Source: Hyphomicrobiales bacterium
Lineage (GTDB): Bacteria; Pseudomonadota; Alphaproteobacteria; Rhizobiales; Xanthobacteraceae
Assembly (NCBI GenBank): GCA_021732625.1
Contig: JAKFUP010000099.1
Coordinates: 1 to 40,840 of the forward strand
DNA length: 40,840 nt
Reading direction: 5' to 3'
Shown here: piece by piece, positions 25,333 to 34,077 of the stretch
How positions within the stretch are numbered: the first letter of the stretch is position 1
How the letters are laid out: each line of letters starts with the position of its first letter
Program-made: the position numbers and the translations under genes
The notes under the pieces: model-generated
The model's database searches: none
Told to the model about the DNA's origin: nothing
Seen by the model: only the letters and a program-made list of their open reading frames with translations

Positions 25333-26637
25333 TTGGCAGGCAGCACAAAACAGCTTGTTTTATGGGCGTTCGCGTTAGGTTGCGGCGCAGCATGCCTCAC
25401 CGCGCCCGCAGGGGTCGCTCAAACCTCGGGCTTTCCGTCCCAAGCCTCATCCCAGTTCCCGGTCGCGTCCGGTGTCCGGGTGGCCGGCGACGCCAAGCAA
25501 ACCCGATTCGTGATGGATATCGACCGCAAGGTTGAGTTGCGTGCATTCACACTGGCCGATCCTTATCGCGTCGTTGTCGATTTGCCACAGGTGACGTTCG
25601 AGTTGCGCGACGGCGCGGGCGACACCAAGCGCGGATTGATCAAGGCGTTCCGCTACGGCCTCGTCATGGCCGGCGGGTCGCGCCTGGTGTTCGATCTTGC
25701 TGGCCCGGCCAAAATCGAAAAGGCGCAGTTCGTGGACGCAGCCAATGGGCAACCGGCGCGGCTCGTCCTCGAACTCGGCGCTGTCGATCGCACGACCTTC
25801 GTTCAGCAGCTCGCAAGCGAAAGCCGCCCGCAATTGCGGCCTGCCATCGGCCAAACGGCGCCGGTCGAGACCACGGCGGCAATGCCTGCTGCCCTGAATG
25901 CGAACGCTGCCACCGGAGACGGAAAACCCGATAGCCGTCCGGTCATCGTGATCGATCCCGGCCACGGTGGCATTGACCACGGTACCGAAGCGTCGAGCGG
26001 CGAGCTGGAAAAGACACTGGTACTCGACTTTGCCAAGGGACTGCGCGACCGGATCGAGAAATCCGGCAAATATCGCGTGGTCATGACGCGCAGCGACGAT
26101 ACGTTCATCCCGCTCGGCGAGCGGGTCAAAATTGCCCGCAACCATACCGCGGCATTGTTCGTATCCATTCACGCAGACGCATTGCCGCGAGGCGATTCAA
26201 ATGCGCAGGGCGCCACGATCTACACTTTGTCGGAACGGGCGTCCGATGCGGAGGCGGAGCGGCTGGCGGAACTAGAAAACAAGGCAGACGCGATTGCGGG
26301 TTACAATCTGACCGAGGAGCCGACCGACGTTGCCGATATCCTGATCGAACTCACCCAGCGGGAAACCAAAACGTTCTCAAACCGGTTTGCGCGGATGCTG
26401 ATGGGGGAAATGAAGGGCGTCGCGCGGATGCACAAGCACCCGCTCAAATCGGCGGGCTTCAAGGTGCTGAAAGCCCCCGATGTTCCCTCAGTGCTACTGG
26501 AGCTCGGTTACGTGTCGAACAAGGATGACTTGCGCCTTCTGGTTTCGGAGAACTGGCGGTCGCGAACGGTGGCATCGGTTGCGCAGGCGGTGGAGACGTT
26601 TTTGGGCAAGCGCGTGGTCAATGCGACAGGTAACTGA
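25333..26637 (+). CDS. N-acetylmuramoyl-L-alanine amidase, AmiC type
   Basis: This 434-residue exported protein has a signal peptide (1-29), an AMIN domain (about 45-150, RFVMDIDRKVELRAF...PYRVVVDLP) and an Amidase_3 catalytic domain (about 203-425). Zinc ligands are His211 in DPGHGG, Glu226 in ELEKTLVLDF and His280 in SIHADA; the catalytic Glu390 is in LLELGYVSN. It cleaves the amide between MurNAc and the stem peptide to split daughter-cell walls at division. The start is TTG: the only in-frame choice after a stop at 25306, and preceded by GGAGGTG (25318-25324) at 8 bases. The PBP1A gene follows 236 bases later. Confidence 0.94.
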   Translation: MAGSTKQLVLWAFALGCGAACLTAPAGVAQTSGFPSQASSQFPVASGVRVAGDAKQTRFVMDIDRKVELRAFTLADPYRVVVDLPQVTFELRDGAGDTKRGLIKAFRYGLVMAGGSRLVFDLAGPAKIEKAQFVDAANGQPARLVLELGAVDRTTFVQQLASESRPQLRPAIGQTAPVETTAAMPAALNANAATGDGKPDSRPVIVIDPGHGGIDHGTEASSGELEKTLVLDFAKGLRDRIEKSGKYRVVMTRSDDTFIPLGERVKIARNHTAALFVSIHADALPRGDSNAQGATIYTLSERASDAEAERLAELENKADAIAGYNLTEEPTDVADILIELTQRETKTFSNRFARMLMGEMKGVARMHKHPLKSAGFKVLKAPDVPSVLLELGYVSNKDDLRLLVSENWRSRTVASVAQAVETFLGKRVVNATGN

Positions 26638-26827
26638 ATTGGTTTGTTCCAATCCGGAAGCCCTAGTTTAGCCACAGCCGCTGCCATATAGATAAAGCGC
26701 TGGAAGCTCCCGGAATCAAACGATTTTGGACTTCCTGAGGTAGCTGGTGTTGCGGCACTGAGGTTATATCTTGAGTGCGTAGTGCTCGGACGTTTTGGGC
26801 GTCCCGACACATTTTAGACCCGTCGGC

Positions 26828-26869
26828 GCTGGATTAAGAGCGGATAGAGCTGGATTAAGAGCGGATAGA
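26828..26869. repeat. Two perfect tandem copies of a 21-bp repeat
   Basis: The 21-bp unit at 26828-26848 is repeated exactly at 26849-26869, ending 4 bases before the PBP1A start codon. Each unit contains AAGAGCGGAT, so the purine-rich ribosome-binding region is duplicated. Confidence 0.92.
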
Positions 26870-26873
26870 CCAG

Positions 26874-29369
26874 ATGCGCTTGCTGTTTCGGTTCATGGGC
26901 TTTCTCTTCGCAGCCGGAACGATTCTGTTCCTGGTTGGCGTGGCCGCCGTGGCCGGGGGGATTTGGCATTACTCCAAAGATTTGCCGGACTATTCGCAGC
27001 TTCAGGATTACGAACCGGCGGTGATGACGCGTGTGCACGCCTCTGACGGCGCGTTGCTCGGCGAGTATGCCAAGGAGCGCCGGCTGTATCTGCCGATCCA
27101 GGCTGTGCCGAAGGCTGTCATCAACGCCTTCCTTGCTGCTGAAGACAAGAATTTCTACGAACACGGCGGACTGGACTTTCAAGGTCTTGCGCGCGCCGGC
27201 GTGCTTTATTTGCAGAACTTCGGTTCGAACAGGCGCCCGCAAGGCGCCTCGACGATAACTCAACAGGTCGCCAAGAACTTCCTGCTGACCAACGAAGTGT
27301 CGTTCACGCGCAAGATCAAGGAAGCTCTGCTGGCGATCCGCATCGAGCGCGCCTATTCGAAAGATCGCATCCTCGAACTCTATCTCAACGAAATCTTCCT
27401 CGGGCTTGGCGCATACGGCATTGCGGCTGCGTCGCTGGTGTATTTCGACAAGCCGGTGAACGAACTCACCGTCGCGGAAGCCTCCTATCTCGCAGCGCTG
27501 CCGAAGGCGCCATCGAATCTGCATCCAATCCGCAACCGCGATCGTGCCATCGAACGCCGTAACTACGTGGTCGATCGTCTGCTCGAAAATGGCTGGATTA
27601 AGCAGGCGGATGCCGACAAGGCGAAGAAAGACCCGCTGCAGGTGACGGGCCGCTCGAACTCAGCACACGTCCTGGCCGGTGAATATTTCGCAGAGGAAGT
27701 CCGTCGCGAAATCTTCGAGCGCTACGGCGAAAAGAAACTCTACGAAGGCGGCCTGTCGGTGCGCACCACTCTCGATCCGAAGCTGCAGGTGGTGGCACGC
27801 AAGACGCTCACCGCAGGACTGGTGAATTACGATGAGGCGCAAGGCTGGCGCGGACCGTTGCAGAAGCTCGACATCGCGGGTGATTGGGGCGTCAAGCTCG
27901 CCGAGATCAGGTCGTTCGGCGATATCGCGCCGTGGAAGATGGCGGTGGTGCTGGAAACCAGCGACCAATCTGCCCGCATCGGTTTTCAGCCCGGCCGCGA
28001 AATCGGCGGTGCGGTGCTCAAGGATCGCCAGACCGGCTTGATCGCGCTCGACGGTGTCCGCTGGGCAAAGGCTGCGGCAGGACCGACTCGTTTCAAGACG
28101 CCGACGACTGTGTCTCAAGTCTTGTCACCGGGCGACGTGATCTATGTCGAGCCGTTGATCGGCAAGGACGGCAACAAGGTCGATGGCCAGTTTCGGCTGC
28201 GGCAGTTGCCGGAAGTGTCCGGCGCAATGGTGGCGATGGATCCGTGGACCGGCCGTGTGCTCGCGATGGTCGGCGGCTTCTCGTTCGACCAGAGCCAGTT
28301 CAACCGGGCGACGCAGGCCTACCGCCAACCCGGATCGGCGTTCAAGCCGCTGGTCTACTCGGCTGCGCTCGACAACGGTTATACGCCGTCGACTGTTGTA
28401 ATCGATGCGCCGATCGAAATCGATCAGGGGCAGGGCAACGTCTGGCGGCCGGAAAACTATTCGACAGGAAAATACTACGGTCCTTCGACGTTGCGCACCG
28501 GCATCGAGTTGTCGCGCAACACCATGACGGTGCGCCTCGCGCAGGACATCGGCATGCCGCTGATCGGCGAATACGCCAAGCGCTTCGGCATCTACGACGA
28601 TCTGCCGAACTACCTGTCGTATTCGTTGGGCGCTGGCGAAACCACCGTGATGCGCATGGTGACCGCCTATTCGATGTTCGCCAACGGCGGCAAGCGCATC
28701 AAGTCGAGCCTGATCGATCGCATTCAAGATCGCTATGGCCGCACCATCTTCAAGCATGACCAGCGCGAATGCCGTGGCTGTGATGCCAATGACGGCTGGA
28801 AAAATCAGCCCGAGCCGTCGCTGGTCGATCGCCGCGAGCAGGTGATGGATCCGATGACCGCCTACCAGATCACCTCCATGATGGAAGGTGTGGTTCAGCG
28901 CGGCACTGCGACGGTGGTCAAGGAGATCGGTAAGCCGATCGCCGGCAAGACCGGCACCACCAACGACGAAAAAGACGTGTGGTTCGTGGGCTTCTCGCCG
29001 GATCTCGCGGTCGGTGTCTACATGGGTTACGACAAGCCGCGGCATCTCGGTCGCGGCCAGACCGGCGGTCATCTCGCAGCCCCCGTGGTGCGCGATTTCA
29101 TGAAGCTGGCGCTGGCGGACAAACCTGCGGTTCCGTTCCGCGTGCCTGCGGGAATCAAGCTGATCCGTATCGACGCCAAGTCAGGTTTGCGGGTGGGACC
29201 GGGCGAGGGCGGCCGCACTATTCTCGAAGCGTTCAAGCCCGGCACTGCGCCGCCTGACAACTACGCCATCATCGGCGTGGCCGATGCAGATGGCCGTGGT
29301 GGACAGCCGTCGGGCTATCCCGATGCGGAGCGCACCATTCTGCGCTCTGGCACCGGCGGGCTTTACTAG
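26874..29369 (+). CDS. mrcA: Penicillin-binding protein 1A
   Basis: This 831-residue bifunctional peptidoglycan synthase has a membrane anchor at about 9-31, a GT51 transglycosylase domain (about 55-230, catalytic Glu90 in EDKNFYEHGG, then RPQGASTITQQVAKN), an OB-like insert (about 325-440) and a transpeptidase domain with Ser488 in GSAFK, SRN at 547-549 and KTGTT at 692-696. It polymerises and crosslinks the wall in the periplasm. A CxxC-like pair (Cys633, Cys636) lies in the linker before KTG. The ATG at 26874 directly follows a duplicated 21-bp leader. Amidase upstream and PBP1A form a wall-remodelling pair. Confidence 0.97.
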   Translation: MRLLFRFMGFLFAAGTILFLVGVAAVAGGIWHYSKDLPDYSQLQDYEPAVMTRVHASDGALLGEYAKERRLYLPIQAVPKAVINAFLAAEDKNFYEHGGLDFQGLARAGVLYLQNFGSNRRPQGASTITQQVAKNFLLTNEVSFTRKIKEALLAIRIERAYSKDRILELYLNEIFLGLGAYGIAAASLVYFDKPVNELTVAEASYLAALPKAPSNLHPIRNRDRAIERRNYVVDRLLENGWIKQADADKAKKDPLQVTGRSNSAHVLAGEYFAEEVRREIFERYGEKKLYEGGLSVRTTLDPKLQVVARKTLTAGLVNYDEAQGWRGPLQKLDIAGDWGVKLAEIRSFGDIAPWKMAVVLETSDQSARIGFQPGREIGGAVLKDRQTGLIALDGVRWAKAAAGPTRFKTPTTVSQVLSPGDVIYVEPLIGKDGNKVDGQFRLRQLPEVSGAMVAMDPWTGRVLAMVGGFSFDQSQFNRATQAYRQPGSAFKPLVYSAALDNGYTPSTVVIDAPIEIDQGQGNVWRPENYSTGKYYGPSTLRTGIELSRNTMTVRLAQDIGMPLIGEYAKRFGIYDDLPNYLSYSLGAGETTVMRMVTAYSMFANGGKRIKSSLIDRIQDRYGRTIFKHDQRECRGCDANDGWKNQPEPSLVDRREQVMDPMTAYQITSMMEGVVQRGTATVVKEIGKPIAGKTGTTNDEKDVWFVGFSPDLAVGVYMGYDKPRHLGRGQTGGHLAAPVVRDFMKLALADKPAVPFRVPAGIKLIRIDAKSGLRVGPGEGGRTILEAFKPGTAPPDNYAIIGVADADGRGGQPSGYPDAERTILRSGTGGLY

Positions 29370-29399
29370 GCTTATCAAGACGATTGATTCACGCGGATT

Positions 29400-29417
29400 C
29401 GGCCGCTAAACCGGCCG
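29400..29417 (+). terminator. Possible terminator after mrcA
   Basis: CGGCCG (29400-29405) and CGGCCG (29412-29417) form a 6-bp stem around CTAAAC and are followed by CGGTTTC. The stem is GC-rich but the U-tract is short, so read-through into prfB is possible. Confidence 0.35.
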
Positions 29418-29494
29418 CGGTTTCGCACATTTGTGTGTGATCGCCGCAGCAACATTCGAGCAGCCACCCTTTGATCGGCCACCTTTGAGCAATC

Positions 29495-30626
29495 ATGCGA
29501 CCTGAAATCGAACGCCTTGCCGAAGAGATCAAGCAGTCAGTCGGGCTGCTGAGGAGGCATCTTTGACGTCGATGCCTCGACCGCGCGTCTGGCGGAGCTG
29601 AACAAGCTCGCCGAAGATCCCGATCTCTGGAACGATCCCCAGAAAGCACAGAAGCTGATGCAGGAGCGCACCTCGCTCGAGGGGCAACTCACCGGTATTG
29701 GCAAAGTCGAAAGCGAGCTGGCCGATCAGGTCGGGATGATCGAGCTTGGCGAGGCCGAGAAGGACGAAGCCGTCGTTGCAGAAGCAGAGAGCGCGCTCAA
29801 GTCTTTGAAGAAAGACGTTGCGCGACAAGAATTGGAAGCGTTGCTGGCTGGCGAAGCGGACAAGTTCAACTCCTATCTTGAAGTCCATGCCGGCGCGGGC
29901 GGCACGGAAAGTCAGGACTGGGCACAAATACTGCTGCGCATGTACACGCGCTGGGCGGAAAAGCGCGGCTTCAAGGTCGAGTATCTCGAAGAGACCCAGG
30001 GCGAAGAAGCGGGCATCAAGTCTGCAACGATTCAGATCAGCGGGCATAACGCCTATGGCTGGCTGAAAACCGAAGCGGGTGTGCACCGGCTGGTGCGGAT
30101 TTCGCCATTCGATTCCAACGCCCGGCGGCACACGTCGTTTTCGAGCGTTGCGATTTTCCCTGTTGTCGATAACTCAATCAAGATCGATATCGCGGAGTCC
30201 GACGTTCGCGTTGACACCATGCGCTCGGGCGGTGCCGGCGGACAGCACGTCAATAAGACGGAATCCGCGGTGCGGTTGACCCATATACCGACCGGCGTGG
30301 CCGTGGTCTGTCAGGCCGGACGCTCGCAGCATAAAAACAAGGCTCAAGCCTGGGACATGCTGCGCGCGCGACTTTATGAGATCGAACTGAAGAAGCGCGA
30401 AGAGAAAGCCGCCGCCGATCAGGCCGCCAAGACCGACATCGGCTGGGGCCATCAGATCAGGTCGTATGTCTTGCAGCCCTATCAGATGGTGAAAGACCTG
30501 CGCACCGGCGTGCAGACCTCGGACACGTCAGGTGTGCTCGACGGCGATCTCGATGAGTTCATGGCCGCCACCCTGGCGCAGAAGGCATTCGGCACCACAC
30601 CGGGCGCGATCGACGACGTCGATTAA
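29495..30626 (+). CDS. prfB: Peptide chain release factor 2, with programmed +1 frameshift
   Basis: The gene is in two frames. The ATG at 29495 opens 23 codons ([15 protein letters not shown] then VGLLRRHL) ending in an in-frame TGA at 29564-29566. A +1 slip at CTT-TGA-C continues as Asp-Val-Asp from 29565 to the TAA at 30624-30626, giving 376 residues. RF2 landmarks fall at the expected places: SPF at about 203-205 (stop-codon recognition) and GGQ at about 248-250 (peptide release). RF2 ends translation at UGA and UAA, and low RF2 favours the slip, making the gene self-regulating. An annotation that begins at the internal ATG 29658 would miss 54 residues. Confidence 0.96.
29552..29567 (+). 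promoter_or_regulatory. prfB: prfB programmed +1 frameshift site
   Basis: The stimulatory internal Shine-Dalgarno AGGAGG (29552-29557) lies three bases before the slippery codon CTT (29561-29563), followed by TGA and C (29564-29567). This is the canonical RF2 autoregulatory element: the ribosome pauses at UGA when RF2 is scarce and slips from CUU to UUU. Confidence 0.95.
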
Positions 30627-30740
30627 TTGTCCGCTCGAGTCTCATCCACTTAAGTCTCGCATCGCTGCGTTGCCGGGAAACGGGTGGCGTGAGTTGGAGC
30701 CAGCGCGTAAATCGGCTTCGTTCTCTCGCCGGATGATACG

Positions 30741-31673
30741 ATGCCCTCCAATGATCAGAAAATAGACGCCCGCGACTGGCTGCGGCTTGTTCTGCTTTCG
30801 CTGCTGTGGGGTGGCTCGTTCTTCTTCGTCGGAGCGGCCATTCGTGAAATCCCGCCATTGACCATCGTGTTTCTTCGCGTGTTCGTCGCGGCGATGGTGT
30901 TGCTGCCGTTCGTGATGATACGCGGGATCGCGTTTCCGTCGGGCTTTGCCGGATGGAAGCCGTTTATCGTGATGTCGATCCTCAACAATGTGATTCCGTT
31001 TTCGTTGCTGACCAGTGCGCAATACTACCTGACCAGCGGCATGACCTCGGTGCTGAACGCCACGACGCCTCTGTTCACGGTGCTGGTGATGGCGTCGTTC
31101 GGCGAGGAACGCCTGCTGCCGCGGCGCATCGCGGGCGTATTGATGGGGCTTGCCGGTGTGGCGATCCTGCGCGGGCAGGCGCTCGACGCCGGCGGCGCTC
31201 AGACTATCGGCATCCTGATATGTCTCGCGGCGACACTTAGCTTCGGATTTTCGGCTTTGTGGGCCAAACGGCATATGACAGGCATGCCGCCGCTCGGACT
31301 TGCGGCATTCCAGTTGACGACGTCGAGCCTGATGATGGGCGTGCTTGCTCTGACCATCGAGCAACCATGGCAGTTGCCGATGCCGGGTCGCGGTGCGCTG
31401 TTGTCTGTTGCCGGGATCGGTGTTTTGTCAACAGCCGCCGGGTTTATCCTGTTCTTTCAGATCATCGCACGATCAGGACCGAGCAACGTGATGCTGGTGA
31501 CCTTGATGGTGCCGGTCAGCGCTATTCTGCTCGGACACTTCATCCTCGGTGAGGTGGTAACCGCCCGCGAATATATCGGTGCGGCCGTCATCGCAACCGC
31601 GCTGCTCGTGATGGACGGACGCCTGTTCGGGCTGTTTCGCCGCAAGCAAATCGCGGAAACTAGTTCGAACTAA
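30741..31673 (+). CDS. EamA/DMT-family transporter (third in window)
   Basis: This 310-residue protein has about ten membrane helices in two EamA halves, with LLSLLWGGSFFFVGAAIREIPPLTI near the N-terminus and LGEVVTAREYIGA near the end. It is more distant from the tandem pair at the left than those are from each other. It probably exports a small metabolite across the inner membrane; the substrate is unknown. Its last 14 bases overlap the end of the convergent M23 gene (31660-31673), so the two transcripts must overlap tail to tail. Confidence 0.9.
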   Translation: MPSNDQKIDARDWLRLVLLSLLWGGSFFFVGAAIREIPPLTIVFLRVFVAAMVLLPFVMIRGIAFPSGFAGWKPFIVMSILNNVIPFSLLTSAQYYLTSGMTSVLNATTPLFTVLVMASFGEERLLPRRIAGVLMGLAGVAILRGQALDAGGAQTIGILICLAATLSFGFSALWAKRHMTGMPPLGLAAFQLTTSSLMMGVLALTIEQPWQLPMPGRGALLSVAGIGVLSTAAGFILFFQIIARSGPSNVMLVTLMVPVSAILLGHFILGEVVTAREYIGAAVIATALLVMDGRLFGLFRRKQIAETSSN

Positions 31674-33012
31674 GCCGCACGCCAGCACGCAGGAAGCGCT
31701 GCGGGTCGACTGCATCCCCGTCGACGCGGGTTTCATAGTGCAAATGAGGTCCGGTGGATCGTCCGGTCGATCCAACCGCGCCGATCACCTGACCGATGCG
31801 GACCGTGTCGCCAACCTTGACGTTGATCTCCGAGAGATGACCGTAGCGCGTCGAAAGGCCATTGCCGTGTTCGACCTCAACGAGGCGTCCATAGCCGCCT
31901 TGCCAGCCCGCGGTGATGACCTTGCCGTTTGCTGTGGTGCGCACCGGGTCTCCGGTCGTTGCGCGGAAATCAAGACCGGAGTGCATTGCCGGCCGGCCGA
32001 GGAAGGGATCGTTGCGCACGCCGAATCCCGACGAGAACTCGACCTCACCGATCACCGGCTTGCGATAGGGCACCACCGACAGCGTGCGGGTCAGGCGATC
32101 GACCTGCGATCGCGCGAGGCTAATACGATGGAGCTGGCGCTCGAAGGCGCCTGAGTCGCCGGACGGCTTGACCGGAATGAACGGGCCTCCGATGCCTGAT
32201 TTTGGCGAGGATGCCTCAAAGGGCATGTCGAGCCCGAGGTCGGTGAATACGCTGCGCATCCGGCGGGCGCGGGCCTCATAGCTCTCCTCGACGGCATTGA
32301 GCGTTGCAACCTGACGGCTCTCCACCTTGTCGAGCGACGATTGCAGGCGGACCAGCGTCGTGTCGAAGCCTTGAGCTTTGAATTTCTCTGTTGGAATTGC
32401 GGCCGCGATCGTGATCGCGCGCGACTGAAGCCTCGCTTCGCGATCAGGCGGGGTGGCGAACATCACAGTATCGCCAATAGGCGAGGGCTTTGGCAGTCCG
32501 AGCGGAGCTGCGTCCGAGCGGGTTTGGGATCGGACCGATCCGGTGCTCGTAGTATCCGGCAGCGAGCCGAGGGCAGCTGCGCGCGATTCGAGCGTCGCCT
32601 GCCGCCGCATGATCTGGTCGAGTTTTTGGTCGAACTGTTCCTGATCGAGCAACTGGCGGCTCGTGGTGCGATCAACCCGTGCGCGCAGTTCTGCGATGCG
32701 ATCCTCGTAGGCATACTGCATATCGGCTTGCCGCGCGATCAGCCGGGTCAGAACGTCGTCGCGAAACGCAAAGTAGGTTGCGGTTGCGCCAGACCAGCCT
32801 GCCATGATGACGATGGTGCCGACAACGATCCAGAACACCACGGGGCCGACCCGTACCCGCCGTCCCGCGTGAACGATGGTGTAGTCGCTCGGTGAAACAG
32901 GCTGTTTCGGCGATCCCTGGTGGGTCGTAGGTGAAGGTCGCCGATGCTGGCCTCTAACGTCGTGCGCGTGATGGGGCGCATACTCAGACGTGTTTCCGGG
33001 ACGATTCGACAT
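31660..33012 (-). CDS. Membrane-anchored M23-family metallopeptidase
   Basis: This 450-residue protein has a His/Pro-rich cytoplasmic tail (1-50), one membrane helix (about 56-80), a coiled coil (about 84-145), a second helical region (about 205-315) and a C-terminal LytM/M23 domain (about 325-440). The zinc-site residues are present: His344 and Asp348 in HSGLDF, His391 in YGHLS and the HLH pair His423/His425. It therefore looks like an active DD- or LD-endopeptidase acting on periplasmic peptidoglycan. The frame is open to 33054, but the ATG at 33012 has GGAG about 7 bases upstream. An AT-rich region before it probably holds the promoter. Confidence 0.92.
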   Translation of the reverse strand: MSNRPGNTSEYAPHHAHDVRGQHRRPSPTTHQGSPKQPVSPSDYTIVHAGRRVRVGPVVFWIVVGTIVIMAGWSGATATYFAFRDDVLTRLIARQADMQYAYEDRIAELRARVDRTTSRQLLDQEQFDQKLDQIMRRQATLESRAAALGSLPDTTSTGSVRSQTRSDAAPLGLPKPSPIGDTVMFATPPDREARLQSRAITIAAAIPTEKFKAQGFDTTLVRLQSSLDKVESRQVATLNAVEESYEARARRMRSVFTDLGLDMPFEASSPKSGIGGPFIPVKPSGDSGAFERQLHRISLARSQVDRLTRTLSVVPYRKPVIGEVEFSSGFGVRNDPFLGRPAMHSGLDFRATTGDPVRTTANGKVITAGWQGGYGRLVEVEHGNGLSTRYGHLSEINVKVGDTVRIGQVIGAVGSTGRSTGPHLHYETRVDGDAVDPQRFLRAGVRLSSN

Positions 33013-33084
33013 CGGCGCTCCATCGGCACTCTTGCGCCGATGGCTCGATTCCAACCGGCTTACTCTGGAACCGATTTGAACCGC

Positions 33085-33181
33085 TTATGGTTAATTTATC
33101 TGAAACATGCTGCTTTGAGTACAATTTCGATATTTATATCCTTTATTACAATATATTGCATTATTTTTCTAATTTAAAATA
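33085..33181 (-). promoter_or_regulatory. AT-rich putative promoter region of M23 gene
   Basis: The 60 bases 33121-33180 contain only 9 G or C. Read on the minus strand, TTGTAC followed after 17 bases by AGATAA, and ATGCAA followed after 17 bases by TATAAA, are possible -35/-10 pairs. Being directly downstream of the peroxiredoxin gene, the segment may also help end that transcript. Confidence 0.4.
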
Positions 33182-33817
33182 TCAAGACTTTATGAGTGTC
33201 TTTACAGCAAAAAGGGCATCGTCTGCATGCCCTGCAACTTTCACGCTGCGCCAGATTTTGGCGATCAATCCTCGCGCATCGATCAAAACCGTTGTGCGAA
33301 GAACACCCATGAACTTTTTGCCATACATGGATTTTTCTCCCCACGCGCCGTAAGCGTTGAGCATCGTCATTTGCTCGTCTGCGCCGAGTGGTATCGATAA
33401 TCGGTGCTTGTCGCGGAACCGCTCCTGCGCCTTCTGCGGATCAGCAGACACACCTAGAATCTTTGTGTTGTGTTTTGCAAAGCTGGTCGCCAGCCGAGTG
33501 AAATCGAGCGCTTCAAGTGTGCAACCTGGCGTATCCGCTCGCGGGTAAAAGAAAATCACAAGGTTCTTGCCGGTGAAATCGGCCAACGCGACGTGCGTTC
33601 CGCCGTCCCTGGTGACCCGAAAATCCGGAGCTTTCTGACCTTCCGATGGTCCGGCGGGCTCGCGACGAGGCCCGGTTCCCGCGTTTGCCTTGGGTTTCGA
33701 TTTCTGCGGCTTGGGTTGTGCGATCTTAACCGGCTTGGCACCTCCGGCCGGTAGCTTGACTGGCGACTTTGCTCGCGATTCGGATTTCGGGTTTTTCCGA
33801 CGTGATTTCGAGGGCAT
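33182..33817 (-). CDS. Peroxiredoxin of the PrxQ/BCP type
   Basis: This 211-residue thiol peroxidase starts with a Lys/Pro/Arg-rich tail of about 55 residues, followed by a PrxQ/BCP domain (about 58-211): APDFRVTRDGG, the peroxidatic site PRADTPGC with Cys99 (Thr96 completing PxxxTxxC), and Arg174. There is no other cysteine, so the usual resolving Cys five residues later (here Leu104) is missing and the enzyme must use an outside thiol. The start at 33817 is supported by AAGGAAGG just upstream; the longer frame from 33937 is not. It reduces H2O2 and organic peroxides in the cytosol; the basic tail might bind nucleic acid (inference). Confidence 0.92.
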   Translation of the reverse strand: MPSKSRRKNPKSESRAKSPVKLPAGGAKPVKIAQPKPQKSKPKANAGTGPRREPAGPSEGQKAPDFRVTRDGGTHVALADFTGKNLVIFFYPRADTPGCTLEALDFTRLATSFAKHNTKILGVSADPQKAQERFRDKHRLSIPLGADEQMTMLNAYGAWGEKSMYGKKFMGVLRTTVLIDARGLIAKIWRSVKVAGHADDALFAVKTLIKS

Positions 33818-34077
33818 ACGCCTTCCTTTCGACGCTTTCGATGGGTCAAAAGTCAAGGGGCTGATGACCATGGACTGGTTGCGGCAATTGCGCTTCGGCG
33901 GCTGGGCAAATCTGATGTCGCCAGAGTAAGGTGGCAAGGGATTCGAACGACCGGGACCGGGTCGGCGCGTTTGTGCGGGGAGATTGGCGGCGGGCGGCCG
34001 GTTTGAGCGTTCGTTTCAGAGCGATGCTCGACTGGCGGCGGCGACAAGCTCACGATCGACATTAACACCGTGAGGCC

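Noticed and set aside
29564-29566. In-frame TGA in prfB as a sign of a pseudogene
   Set aside because: The surrounding AGGAGG-CTT-TGA-C is the programmed frameshift signal of RF2, so the gene is intact.
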